Assembly (NCBI GenBank): GCA_038236905.1 | Contig: JBBRZG010000102.1 | Span: 1 to 14,149, forward strand | Length of the DNA stretch: 14,149 nt | Source: UKL13-2 sp038236905 | Lineage (GTDB): Bacteria > Pseudomonadota > Gammaproteobacteria > Burkholderiales > Usitatibacteraceae | Direction: 5' to 3' | The notes under the pieces: model-generated | Databases searched by the model: none | Seen by the model: the letters and a program-made list of their open reading frames with translations, nothing else | Told to the model about the DNA's origin: nothing | Part shown: positions 1-7,403 of the stretch, piece by piece | How positions within the stretch are numbered: position 1 is the stretch's first letter | Layout of the letters: every line of letters begins with the position of its first letter | Translations under genes and position numbers: made by a program

Positions 1-2
1 AT

Positions 3-1178
3 TCCTGGGAACTAGCCTTCGCGGCGTACAACTGCGGCGAAGGCTGCGTGGGTCGGGCGATTCAAGCCAATGTAAAACGCGGGCTGCCGATTGATTTTGC
101 GTCACTCAATCTGCCGAACGAAACGCGCAGCTATGTGCCCAAACTGATTGCAGTCAAAAATATTGTGTTGTCACCGGCGAGTTACGGGGTCGAGCTGACG
201 GCGGTAGACAACAAGCCCTATTTCAGCAAGGTGACGGCACCCGACAAGATTGACATCAAGCTCGCTGCGAAATTAGCCGAGATGGCGGAAGATGAATTCT
301 CGGCACTCAACCCTGCATTCAATCGACCGGTTGCCGTATCGGGCACTGGATATTTTTTAGTACCAACGGAGAATGCGGCCATATTCAGCAGCAACTTAAA
401 GCTGTATCAATCGTTAAATGGCCCGATGGTGTCGTGGCAAACGGTGACCGCTCGTAAAGGCGAGGTCATAAATACCGTGGCAAAACGCTACGGAATGACA
501 GGCTCATACCTGCGCGCGACAGGCGGTCCCTTCGCTGAGCGCAAAGGCAAATTTGCAAAAGCGACTACCTTCATGGTGCCCATGGCCGCACAAGCCAAGG
601 TGATGACGGCTATGTTGGAAAAGAAAGCCGCGCTCAAAATCGCACAGAGCAGTTCCGCAGGCCCCGCGCACGCCAGCATGCCGGTCAGTTCCAGTGCACC
701 ATCAGGCGCTGCTGCGGGAGCGATGGTTGCCATGTCAGCGAACTCGACCCCCTCAACGTATGGGCTCAGCGCCGACATTACGGCGCCGCGCTCCCCGCTG
801 CTTCTCGCCGCGGCCTCTGTTTCTGCGTCCGCCGCCGCGCCACTTTCGGCGGGCCATGAGACGCCTATTAAAAATGTGAGCGTCGATGTTGGACTTGGCG
901 CAAACCCTATTTCTCCTGACTCTACGAATTCAGCCAGGCAATCCGCCGCGAAGTCCAATCCACAGCCCCCAGTAATCGCCGCCTCAAACCCTGCCCGCAG
1001 CGCACCGGTGACAGAAAAGAAAGTGGTTAAGCCAAGGTTTTATGTCGTGCGAAGCGGCGACACCTTATATGCCATTGCTGCCAAATTTAATGTGGGCGTC
1101 GCCAATTTACTGCTGTGGAATCGACTAAAACCGCGAACCGTTTTAGCAGTGGGAATTCAATTGAAAGTGTCGGCCTAG
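3..1178 (+). CDS. mltD: MltD-like membrane-bound lytic murein transglycosylase with C-terminal LysM domain (5' end outside window)
   Basis: The reading frame is open from base 3 and runs into the first visible GTG (base 48), so the true start and the catalytic glutamate lie to the left of the window. The first residues, AAYNCGEGCVGRAI, followed by GLPIDFASLNLP and ETRSYVPKLIAV, match the end of the SLT domain of MltD, where the AYNxGEG motif lines the active-site cleft. A LysM-like segment is seen near bases 435-590. An Ala/Ser/Pro-rich linker follows at about 650-1020. A clear LysM domain (FYVVRSGDTLYAIAAKF... LLLWNRL) spans about 1038-1172 and should bind peptidoglycan glycan. MltD-type enzymes cleave the GlcNAc-MurNAc bond to give 1,6-anhydro products, usually from the inner face of the outer membrane. 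The lipoprotein signal cannot be checked here. The gene converges with the ABC locus, so it is not part of that operon. Family assignment is strong; the exact paralogue is less certain. Confidence 0.88.
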   Translation, partial: SWELAFAAYNCGEGCVGRAIQANVKRGLPIDFASLNLPNETRSYVPKLIAVKNIVLSPASYGVELTAVDNKPYFSKVTAPDKIDIKLAAKLAEMAEDEFSALNPAFNRPVAVSGTGYFLVPTENAAIFSSNLKLYQSLNGPMVSWQTVTARKGEVINTVAKRYGMTGSYLRATGGPFAERKGKFAKATTFMVPMAAQAKVMTAMLEKKAALKIAQSSSAGPAHASMPVSSSAPSGAAAGAMVAMSANSTPSTYGLSADITAPRSPLLLAAASVSASAAAPLSAGHETPIKNVSVDVGLGANPISPDSTNSARQSAAKSNPQPPVIAASNPARSAPVTEKKVVKPRFYVVRSGDTLYAIAAKFNVGVANLLLWNRLKPRTVLAVGIQLKVSA

Positions 1179-1246
1179 CCGAGAATCGTCGGCCCGTTGG
1201 ATGCGCCGACCAGGCTTGATGTAAGTATTTAAGACCCTAATAAGCA

Positions 1247-1272
1247 CGGGCATTTCAAGCAATAAATGCCCG
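1247..1272. terminator. Inverted repeat between convergent genes, possible bidirectional terminator
   Basis: A perfect 9-base stem, CGGGCATTT (1247-1255) and AAATGCCCG (1264-1272), encloses an 8-base loop. It lies between the stop of the transglycosylase gene (1178) and the stop of the oppositely oriented ATPase gene (1315), where a shared terminator is expected. No T-run follows on either strand, so it is not a canonical intrinsic terminator. It may instead act as an mRNA 3'-end stabiliser or a weak terminator. The rest of 1179-1314 shows no gene. Confidence 0.45.
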
Positions 1273-1314
1273 AAGGCCCGCCCTTTTGCTGGGGATGTCT
1301 AAAATGGTGAGCGC

Positions 1315-3009
1315 CTAGGCAGCCGCACCCTGCCAGCCTTTCGGAATCGAACCCAGCAATTTCTTCGTATATTCCTGCTGGGGATGCAGATATATATCGT
1401 CCGAATTTGCGACCTCAATCACCGCGCCTTCCGACATCACCATCACCTGATCAGAAATATATTTCACCACCGCCAGATCATGCGAAATGAAGATGTAACT
1501 CATCTGGTATTCGTCTTGCAAATCTTGCAACAGGTTGAGCACCTGGGCCTGCACTGAGACGTCCAGCGCGGACACGGACTCATCACAAATCAACACATCC
1601 GGTTTCATCGTCAGGCAACGCGCAATCGCGATACGTTGGCGCTGACCACCCGAAAACTCATGCGGATATTTGTAGAAAGAAACATCGGGCATACCGACAC
1701 GCTTGAGCAGCGCCATCGACATATCGACGCGTTCCTGACTGTTGCGTCCGATGTTATGAATCTCCATCGGCTCCATCAAAATCTGACCGACCGTGAAACG
1801 CGGATTCAAGGATGCATACGGATTCTGAAAAATAATCTGGATGCGGCGTTTGTATTTGGTGAACTCATCTTCAGACAGTTTGAGCAAATCAACGCCATCA
1901 AATAGTACTTCGCCACTGGTCGCATCATGCAAACGCATCAAGGTCAGGCCCACCGTTGTTTTGCCCGAGCCCGATTCCCCGACCAGACCCAAGGTTTTTC
2001 CGCGCGCCAGCTTGAAACTGGCCCCCTTCACAGCGGGCACATCACGTTTTTTGAAAAACCCCTCTTTCATCGAAAAATGCTTGGAGAGGTTTTTGACTTC
2101 CAGCACAATTTTGTCGTCTGGCATGTAGCCACGTTTACGTTCAACCAGGTTCGCCTGATTGACGCCCTCGGGACGCAAGAAATCATCAATCACCGGCAGG
2201 CGGCGCGGACGCTTTTCAACACTCGGCCGGCAAGATAAAAGTGCTTTGGTGTAAGGATGCTGCGGTGTTTCAAAAATCGCTTTTGCGGTGGCTTTTTCCT
2301 TGATCTCGCCCGACTGCATGACCACCACATGATCGGCAATTTCGCCGACAACCGCGAGATCATGGGTGATAAACAAAACCGACATATGGTGTTTTGCCTG
2401 AAGTTTCGCAATCAAGTCGAGAATTTGCTTTTGGATCGTGACGTCCAGCGCGGTAGTCGGCTCATCGGCAATCAATAATTTCGGCTCGCAGGCAATTGCT
2501 TGCGCAATCATCACGCGCTGCTGCTGGCCGCCCGATAACTCATGCGGAAACGAGTTCATTCGTGATTTCGGATTGGGGATGCCGACCTCGGCCATCAATT
2601 CTTCCGCACGCGCCCACGCTTGCGCCCGCGTCATTTTTGTATGCAGGCGCAGCACTTCAGCGATCTGATCACCGACCGTAAAAACGGGATTGAGCGAGGA
2701 CATCGGATCCTGAAAAATGACCGAAATTTCTTTGCCGCGAATATCGCGCATTTTTTGTTCTGGCGCCGCCAACAGATTCAGCCCGCCGAAATTGACTTCA
2801 CTTTCAGGCGAGACAATCGCGGTCTCGCGCGGCAGCAGCCGCACAATCGACATCGCCGACACCGACTTGCCGCTACCGGATTCGCCCACCAGCGCAACAG
2901 TGGAATTGGTCGGCACATCAAACGACACACCTTTCACCGCTTCAAAAATTTTGCCGCCATCGATGCGAAATTTGACGTTGAGGTTTTTGACTTCGAGGAG
3001 ATTGCTCAT
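1315..3009 (-). CDS. Dual-domain ABC transporter ATPase, peptide/nickel type (DppD-DppF fusion)
   Basis: This 564-residue protein carries two complete nucleotide-binding domains and would energise the importer encoded upstream, acting on the cytoplasmic face. Domain 1 has Walker A GESGSGKS at 42-49, Q-loop Gln100, signature LSGGQQQ at 158-164, Walker B LLIADE at 178-183 and switch His216. Domain 2 has Walker A GESGSGKT at 344-351, Q-loop Gln395, signature FSGGQRQ at 452-458, Walker B VLICDE at 472-477 and His510. Both sites therefore look catalytically intact. The region after each domain (for example HPYTKALL near 251-258) is the Opp/Dpp-type C-terminal tail. The fused architecture resembles YejF and GsiA rather than the separate OppD and OppF. 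It is the last gene of the - strand cluster, 41 bases after the OppC-type permease. A Shine-Dalgarno match (GAAAG) is weak. ABC role near certain; substrate unknown. Confidence 0.95.
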   Translation of the reverse strand: MSNLLEVKNLNVKFRIDGGKIFEAVKGVSFDVPTNSTVALVGESGSGKSVSAMSIVRLLPRETAIVSPESEVNFGGLNLLAAPEQKMRDIRGKEISVIFQDPMSSLNPVFTVGDQIAEVLRLHTKMTRAQAWARAEELMAEVGIPNPKSRMNSFPHELSGGQQQRVMIAQAIACEPKLLIADEPTTALDVTIQKQILDLIAKLQAKHHMSVLFITHDLAVVGEIADHVVVMQSGEIKEKATAKAIFETPQHPYTKALLSCRPSVEKRPRRLPVIDDFLRPEGVNQANLVERKRGYMPDDKIVLEVKNLSKHFSMKEGFFKKRDVPAVKGASFKLARGKTLGLVGESGSGKTTVGLTLMRLHDATSGEVLFDGVDLLKLSEDEFTKYKRRIQIIFQNPYASLNPRFTVGQILMEPMEIHNIGRNSQERVDMSMALLKRVGMPDVSFYKYPHEFSGGQRQRIAIARCLTMKPDVLICDESVSALDVSVQAQVLNLLQDLQDEYQMSYIFISHDLAVVKYISDQVMVMSEGAVIEVANSDDIYLHPQQEYTKKLLGSIPKGWQGAAA

Positions 3010-3050
3010 TGCACGCTTTCAGTAGTCTGCAAAATAAAATGGCGACAGTT

Positions 3051-4133
3051 TTATTTAATCTTCGGATCCAGCGCATCGCGCAGCGAATCAGTCAGCATCG
3101 AAAATGCCGTGACCAAAATCGCCATCGAGATGCCCGCTGCCGCCAGCTGCCACCATTTACCGATCACCAGCTCCGACTGCGCTTCAGCCAGCATCGTGCC
3201 CCATGAAACCGAATCGACCGGTACGCCCAAGCCCAAGAACGACAAAATGACTTCGGCCTTAATAAATTGCACCACATGCTGTGACAGCTGCACCAAACAC
3301 ACGTGGCTGACGTTGGGCAGGATGTGGACAAACATGCGGCGCGAATGAGTGGCGCCGATCGCCTGCGCGGCCTTCACGTATTCGCGAGAGGCATGTTTGA
3401 TGTACTCCGAACGGATCAGGCGATAGATGCCGGTCCAGCCGGTAAACGCGAGAATTGCCACCACCATCGGCACGCCGCGATAGTCCGCCAGACTGGGCGA
3501 GCTTGAAAACACGGCTGCGAAAGCAAGGATCAACAGGATGTAGGGAATGGACGTAAAGATGTTGTAAAACCATTCCAGAAAATCACCGATTTTGCCGCCC
3601 ATATAACCCGAAATCGCGCCCAAGGCGGTGCCAATGACAGTTGCAAACAGCGCTGCCACTAACCCAACCAGAATCGACGTTTGCGCGCCCTTGATCGCTT
3701 TTTGCAATACGTCGCGGCCCCATTTGTCGCCACCAAATATCAGTGTGTCCGAACGCGGCGTCTCGGTGATTTTTATTTTTGCGGTGCGCTCTTCCCACTC
3801 TTTGTAACGCGGCGCAAGCGGGTCGATGTCCGACAAATCAACATAAGGGATTTTGTCCGCATTGGTATCCACTTTTGCTTTCACCGCATCGAGATTTTCG
3901 GCCCCCGCCATGAATGAAGGATTGGCATAAGACACGCCCACTTCTTTTGACCAATTACCGGCCACAATTCCGGCGTATGAGCCGAGCATCAGCAGCAGAA
4001 AAAATATCACCACGACCAGCGACACCATGCCGATCTTGTCGCGCTTCAAGCGCCGCCATGCGAGCGTCCAGAGACCCGGAGAGGCTTGGTGTAAAGGTGC
4101 AACGACAGCGGTATTAGGTAGGACTGCGCTCAT
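3051..4133 (-). CDS. OppC/DppC-type ABC transporter permease
   Basis: This 360-residue inner-membrane subunit of a peptide/nickel-type importer has a cytoplasmic N-terminus, a first membrane segment at about 36-58, then an unusually long hydrophilic loop to about residue 133. The family GGDKWGRD motif (134-141) follows, then five further membrane segments at about 150-172, 190-210, 222-240, 285-303 and 328-348. The EAA loop that docks on the ATPase is at 251-273 (EYVKAAQAIGA, then HILPN). The C-terminal LRDALDPKIK is typical of OppC proteins. The start is well supported: AGGAG at 4141-4145 sits 7 bases before the ATG. The gene follows the OppB-type permease after 140 bases that contain a repeat element, and the ATPase gene lies 41 bases downstream. 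Together the two permeases form the translocation pore. Family assignment is firm; substrate cannot be inferred. Confidence 0.95.
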   Translation of the reverse strand: MSAVLPNTAVVAPLHQASPGLWTLAWRRLKRDKIGMVSLVVVIFFLLLMLGSYAGIVAGNWSKEVGVSYANPSFMAGAENLDAVKAKVDTNADKIPYVDLSDIDPLAPRYKEWEERTAKIKITETPRSDTLIFGGDKWGRDVLQKAIKGAQTSILVGLVAALFATVIGTALGAISGYMGGKIGDFLEWFYNIFTSIPYILLILAFAAVFSSSPSLADYRGVPMVVAILAFTGWTGIYRLIRSEYIKHASREYVKAAQAIGATHSRRMFVHILPNVSHVCLVQLSQHVVQFIKAEVILSFLGLGVPVDSVSWGTMLAEAQSELVIGKWWQLAAAGISMAILVTAFSMLTDSLRDALDPKIK

Positions 4134-4140
4134 GGATTCA

Positions 4141-4145
4141 CTCCT
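4141..4145 (-). promoter_or_regulatory. Shine-Dalgarno site of the OppC-type permease
   Basis: The - strand reads AGGAG, 7 bases upstream of the ATG at 4133-4131. It fixes the start and allows independent translation initiation after the repeat-containing gap. Confidence 0.75.
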
Positions 4146-4169
4146 GGTTTCATTTCAACATCTTCCCCC

Positions 4170-4240
4170 ACCATGTCCTCTCCGTTGGGAGAGGGTTCTA
4201 AAAGTCCATTCTCCGGCAGGAGAAGGGTTAGGGTGAGGGT
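4170..4240. repeat. REP-like intergenic repeat with two hairpins
   Basis: Two adjacent imperfect-copy hairpins are visible. CCTCTCC (4177-4183) pairs with GGAGAGG (4188-4194) around GTTG, and TTCTCC (4210-4215) pairs with GGAGAA (4220-4225) around GGCA. The second is followed by GGGTTAGGGTGAGGG (4226-4240). I recognise this combination, ctctcc hairpin plus gggttagggtgaggg, as a dispersed intergenic element common in proteobacterial genomes. It lies inside the transporter operon between the two permease genes. Such elements can stabilise upstream mRNA or attenuate transcription, so it could alter the ratio of receptors and OppB to OppC and ATPase. That regulatory role is inference. Confidence 0.65.
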
Positions 4241-4273
4241 CAGCTTTTGACGTTAATTGTTACTTAAACTTTT

Positions 4274-5329
4274 TTACTTAAACGATACTCGCGGGTCGAC
4301 TGCTTTATAAAGCACATCTACCGCCAAATTAATCAGCATGGTAATCATCGCGAGATAGACCGTGGCCGCTTTGATCACGGGAAAGTCTGACCGATTGACC
4401 GCGACTAAAATCTCGCGACCCAGCCCCGGAATCGAGAAGAAAGATTCCAGCAGAAATGAGCCCACAAAGATGCCGGGAAGCGCGATGCCGATATTGGTCA
4501 GGATGGGAATCATCGCGTTGCGCAACACGTGTTTCAGCATCACGGTTTTTTCAGCAAGGCCTTTGGCACGCGCGGTGCGGACATAGTCGTTGTTGATTTC
4601 ATCCAGGAAGAAGCTGCGATATAAACGCAGCGCCGGAGCGAGGCCCACAAACACCGCCAGCATGATGGGCAGCGGTGCATAGGTGGTCAAATTTTTCCAG
4701 AATGAATCGCTCCAGCCTTGCACCGGAAACATGCCCCATTTGAAGCCGAAATAATATTGGGCAACGATGATGTAAACCAAAAACGAAATTGACATCGCCA
4801 CCGTGCAGACCATCATGATCATACGGTCGGTGAGCGAGCCGCGCACATAGGCCACACCAATCGCCAGAATGACGCCCAACACGGTTTCCAGAATCAGTAC
4901 CGGAATCATAATCGTCAGCGTGGGGCCGATGCGCGAAGTAAGAATTTTCGGGACCTCTTCATTAGTGGCCCATGAGCGCACGGCTTGGCAGCCACTTGCA
5001 GGGGTCGCCTTGGCGGCATCTTTGCCGTCGGTTTTGGCCTCTGCTTTTGGATCCAGTGTGGGCGCGGTGGGCTTTTCGGTATAGCTGCGCCAAGTGCAGG
5101 TGAACCCGGTCGCGACTTCAAAACCAAAATAGGCGAGCTGCACATAAGAGGGTTGATCGACGCCTAGCTGTTTGCGGATATTTTCAATCTGCTCTTTGTT
5201 GGTGATCTTACCCGCCAGTACAAGCGCGGGGTCTCCACCCACCCAATTGAACAGTACAAATATCAGCAGCATGACGCCGGCCAAGGTCGGAATCATTTGC
5301 CATAGTCGCCTCAATACATATGCACCCAT
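4274..5329 (-). CDS. OppB/DppB-type ABC transporter permease with enlarged periplasmic loop
   Basis: This is the first pore subunit of the importer, 351 residues from the ATG at 5329. A TTG one codon upstream (5332) is the longest option, but AAGGGGG at 5334-5340 favours the ATG. The N-terminal AYVLRRLWQMIPTLAGV and first membrane segment (about 10-30) are typical of OppB proteins. The EAA loop is at about 249-272 (DYVRTARAKGLAEK... LRNA), and the FLLESFFSIPGLG motif at about 292-304 is diagnostic. Further membrane segments lie near 137-163, 171-193, 219-237, 275-295 and 322-343. Between the first two segments is a Lys/Ala/Pro-rich insertion at about 85-112 flanked by Cys79 and Cys115 (numbered from the TTG), which ordinary OppB proteins lack as far as I recall. 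The gene follows the third receptor gene after 57 bases. Assignment firm; substrate unknown. Confidence 0.94.
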   Translation of the reverse strand: MGAYVLRRLWQMIPTLAGVMLLIFVLFNWVGGDPALVLAGKITNKEQIENIRKQLGVDQPSYVQLAYFGFEVATGFTCTWRSYTEKPTAPTLDPKAEAKTDGKDAAKATPASGCQAVRSWATNEEVPKILTSRIGPTLTIMIPVLILETVLGVILAIGVAYVRGSLTDRMIMMVCTVAMSISFLVYIIVAQYYFGFKWGMFPVQGWSDSFWKNLTTYAPLPIMLAVFVGLAPALRLYRSFFLDEINNDYVRTARAKGLAEKTVMLKHVLRNAMIPILTNIGIALPGIFVGSFLLESFFSIPGLGREILVAVNRSDFPVIKAATVYLAMITMLINLAVDVLYKAVDPRVSFK

Positions 5330-5386
5330 CAAACCCCCTTAAATCAATTCATGGTTGTTGCTGTTACTTTTTCTGTTTCAACACTG

Positions 5387-7222
5387 CTATTGCATATTCG
5401 CTTTTTGCATATCCACATCGACATCCAAAAATTTGAAGCTGGTAAACAATATAGGATGCTTTTTGTAGCCAAGCACCCATGGATTGAGAAAGTGGCTAAA
5501 CAGTCGCTGCACGCCATATGCCCACGGCGCATAGACTGTGAGCACGCGGCTCATTTCACGGTAGAGTTGATTGCGCTCCGGCCCGTCGGGTAGTTTTAAG
5601 GCGGCAGAATAAAGCTTGTTGTATTCGGGAAGATTAAACCGCGCGTCGTTCGAAATATTTATATTAGGGCCGTACAAAAGCTGCAAGAAATTTTGCGCAT
5701 CGGGATAGTCAGCAATCCACGCGACGTTTGATATTTGATACTTGCCCACCTTTCGATCTTTGAGCAAATCCACAAATTGTTGCGACACTGAGGTCATGCG
5801 AATACCGATGGCGTTCAGGTTTTTGGTCCATAACTCCGCCTGCTGTCGGGATGCTTCTTCGCTGGACCGGTATTTAAATTCCAGACTGATCGGCCGACCA
5901 TCCGGCATGTCGCGCCAGCCATCACCATCCTTGTCAACATAGCCATATAAATCAAGCAGTGCGCGCGCTTTTTCCGGGTTGTATTCTTGTTCGATGGTGC
6001 GAAATGTCGGATCAAACCCGACCACGCCGTCAGGAATCGGGCTCGTCACCGGCACCGCGTTACCACGGCGAATAATTGAGATTTCCGAAGGGCGATCATG
6101 GGCCAGCACCAATGCGCGGCGAAACGCAATATTCTCGGGTTTGTAGCCCCCGACGAATTTGTCGTCCATGTTGAACGTATCGAAGGTCGTCTCGGGCGGC
6201 ATCTCCGGGAAGCGCTGCACGTGTCGTTTTTGCATCGCGGAAGACAGTTGCCCATTAGCGTACAGCTCCTGCACAAACTGGAGCGGGGTTTCCTCGATGT
6301 AGTCGTGCTGCAAATTCATAAATGCGAGGAATCTAGGTTGCTCCTCTTCGATCGGGTAAACCTCAATCCGGTCAATCAATGGGAGGGTTTTACCAGCCAG
6401 CGCTTTAATCGCCGCTTGATCCCAAGGATCATTTGGATTCGCAAATTCCGCTGAAAGCATGTGCCCACGATAGTTGGGATTGCGCTCTAAGACGATCTTT
6501 GAGCGACGCACCCATTCTTTAAGCACATAGGGCCCGGTGCCCACCGGATGCCCGCGCGTATCGGTTGGATAGCCCTCGATAACTTCACGCGCGACAGGAG
6601 CGACAAGCGGTATCGCAAAAAAATATAGAAAGTTGTAATCGGGATCGCGTAGCTTGAATGAAATCGTATATTTATCGAGAACTTTTATGCCCTCGATCGG
6701 TGTGTCGTAATCGTATTTATTGGCCTTTTTCATTTTGTCGACAAACGCATCGAAGCCGACGATCTTGTCTTCAAACAACCACGAGTAGGGGCTACGATTG
6801 GCCGGGTCGCGGAAACGCTTTACGGCGTATTCCATATCTTTGGCGACCAATTCGCGTTTTTTGCCTTTAAAAACTGGGTCATCCGCAAACAAAATACCCG
6901 GCTTGATGCGGAAGGTATAAAGCGTGCCGCCCTCCTCGCCTTCAGGCACTTTCTCTACCGTTTGTGGAACCAGCCTGACCGGACGCGCGAGCCAGTCATA
7001 GGTCAAAAATGATTCAAAAATATTCTCGCAAATACCGGTCGAGTACCGATCCTCAATCTGCTGCGGATCGAAGCCGTTCTCGGCCGCCCGAAAGGCGATT
7101 TTGACCACCTTCTTTTCAGCGGCAAATACGTTCGACGCGAAAACAAACATTAATGCAAATAGGGCCAGTGCGATTGCACCCATGCGCGGGCTTTTCAAAT
7201 TCATGTCGATCATTTTCTGCAT
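5387..7222 (-). CDS. Family-5 periplasmic solute-binding protein of the ABC importer (third of three paralogues)
   Basis: This 611-residue receptor captures the transported solute in the periplasm. A signal peptide is clear: a positively charged n-region, a hydrophobic core at about 15-31 and a likely cut after VFA (residue 34). Family-5 (SBP_bac_5) features in order are RYSTGICENIFESFLTYD (59-76), FADDP with KRELVAKD (112-129), the lobe motif GHPVGTGPYVLKEW (224-237), the FNMDDKFVGGY segment (350-360) and a late NPWVLGYKKHP (580-590). A DxDGDG loop is at 430-438. Three alternative in-frame ATGs (7222, 7213, 7204) precede the hydrophobic core and none has a good ribosome site, so the start is uncertain by up to 6 residues. 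It lies 181 bases after receptor two and directly upstream of the permeases. It clearly resembles the two preceding receptors along its whole length, consistent with ancient duplication. Binding of peptides is the family default, not demonstrated here. Confidence 0.93.
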   Translation of the reverse strand: MQKMIDMNLKSPRMGAIALALFALMFVFASNVFAAEKKVVKIAFRAAENGFDPQQIEDRYSTGICENIFESFLTYDWLARPVRLVPQTVEKVPEGEEGGTLYTFRIKPGILFADDPVFKGKKRELVAKDMEYAVKRFRDPANRSPYSWLFEDKIVGFDAFVDKMKKANKYDYDTPIEGIKVLDKYTISFKLRDPDYNFLYFFAIPLVAPVAREVIEGYPTDTRGHPVGTGPYVLKEWVRRSKIVLERNPNYRGHMLSAEFANPNDPWDQAAIKALAGKTLPLIDRIEVYPIEEEQPRFLAFMNLQHDYIEETPLQFVQELYANGQLSSAMQKRHVQRFPEMPPETTFDTFNMDDKFVGGYKPENIAFRRALVLAHDRPSEISIIRRGNAVPVTSPIPDGVVGFDPTFRTIEQEYNPEKARALLDLYGYVDKDGDGWRDMPDGRPISLEFKYRSSEEASRQQAELWTKNLNAIGIRMTSVSQQFVDLLKDRKVGKYQISNVAWIADYPDAQNFLQLLYGPNINISNDARFNLPEYNKLYSAALKLPDGPERNQLYREMSRVLTVYAPWAYGVQRLFSHFLNPWVLGYKKHPILFTSFKFLDVDVDMQKANMQ

Positions 7223-7403
7223 AGGATTTTCGTTAATTCAAGGTCTTAAATCAGTCACAAAAGTATACCTTGCAAGCATTTGCCGATTCCGCAATCTGCA
7301 CATCAAATACTCAACGAAGACTCTTAAACTCTAATACTGACGTGCTGTTTCAACCAGAAATGCTCTGCAACGCCCGCCCATGCTAGTGTCTTCGTCCCAA
7401 AAT
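7223..7403 (-). promoter_or_regulatory. 181-base gap before the third receptor gene, with a possible -10 element
   Basis: This is the longest gap inside the - strand cluster and contains no credible gene or terminator. On the - strand a TATACT hexamer (7262-7267) lies about 40 bases before the ATG and matches the sigma-70 -10 consensus at five of six bases. No good -35 is seen at 16-18 bases, so an internal promoter here is only a possibility. Confidence 0.25.

Noticed and set aside
488..958. 156-residue open frame on the - strand under the transglycosylase linker
   Set aside because: It is a shadow of the Ala/Ser-rich linker, whose codon bias keeps the reverse frame open.
3032..3056. Inverted repeat AAATAAAA / TTTTATTT between the OppC-type permease and ATPase genes
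   Set aside because: The stem is entirely A/T and would be very weak, and it lies within a 41-base operon junction. I do not call it a terminator.
2620..3348. 242-residue open frame on the + strand across the ATPase/OppC junction
   Set aside because: It overlaps two well-supported genes on the other strand and its product shows no family motif or sensible composition.
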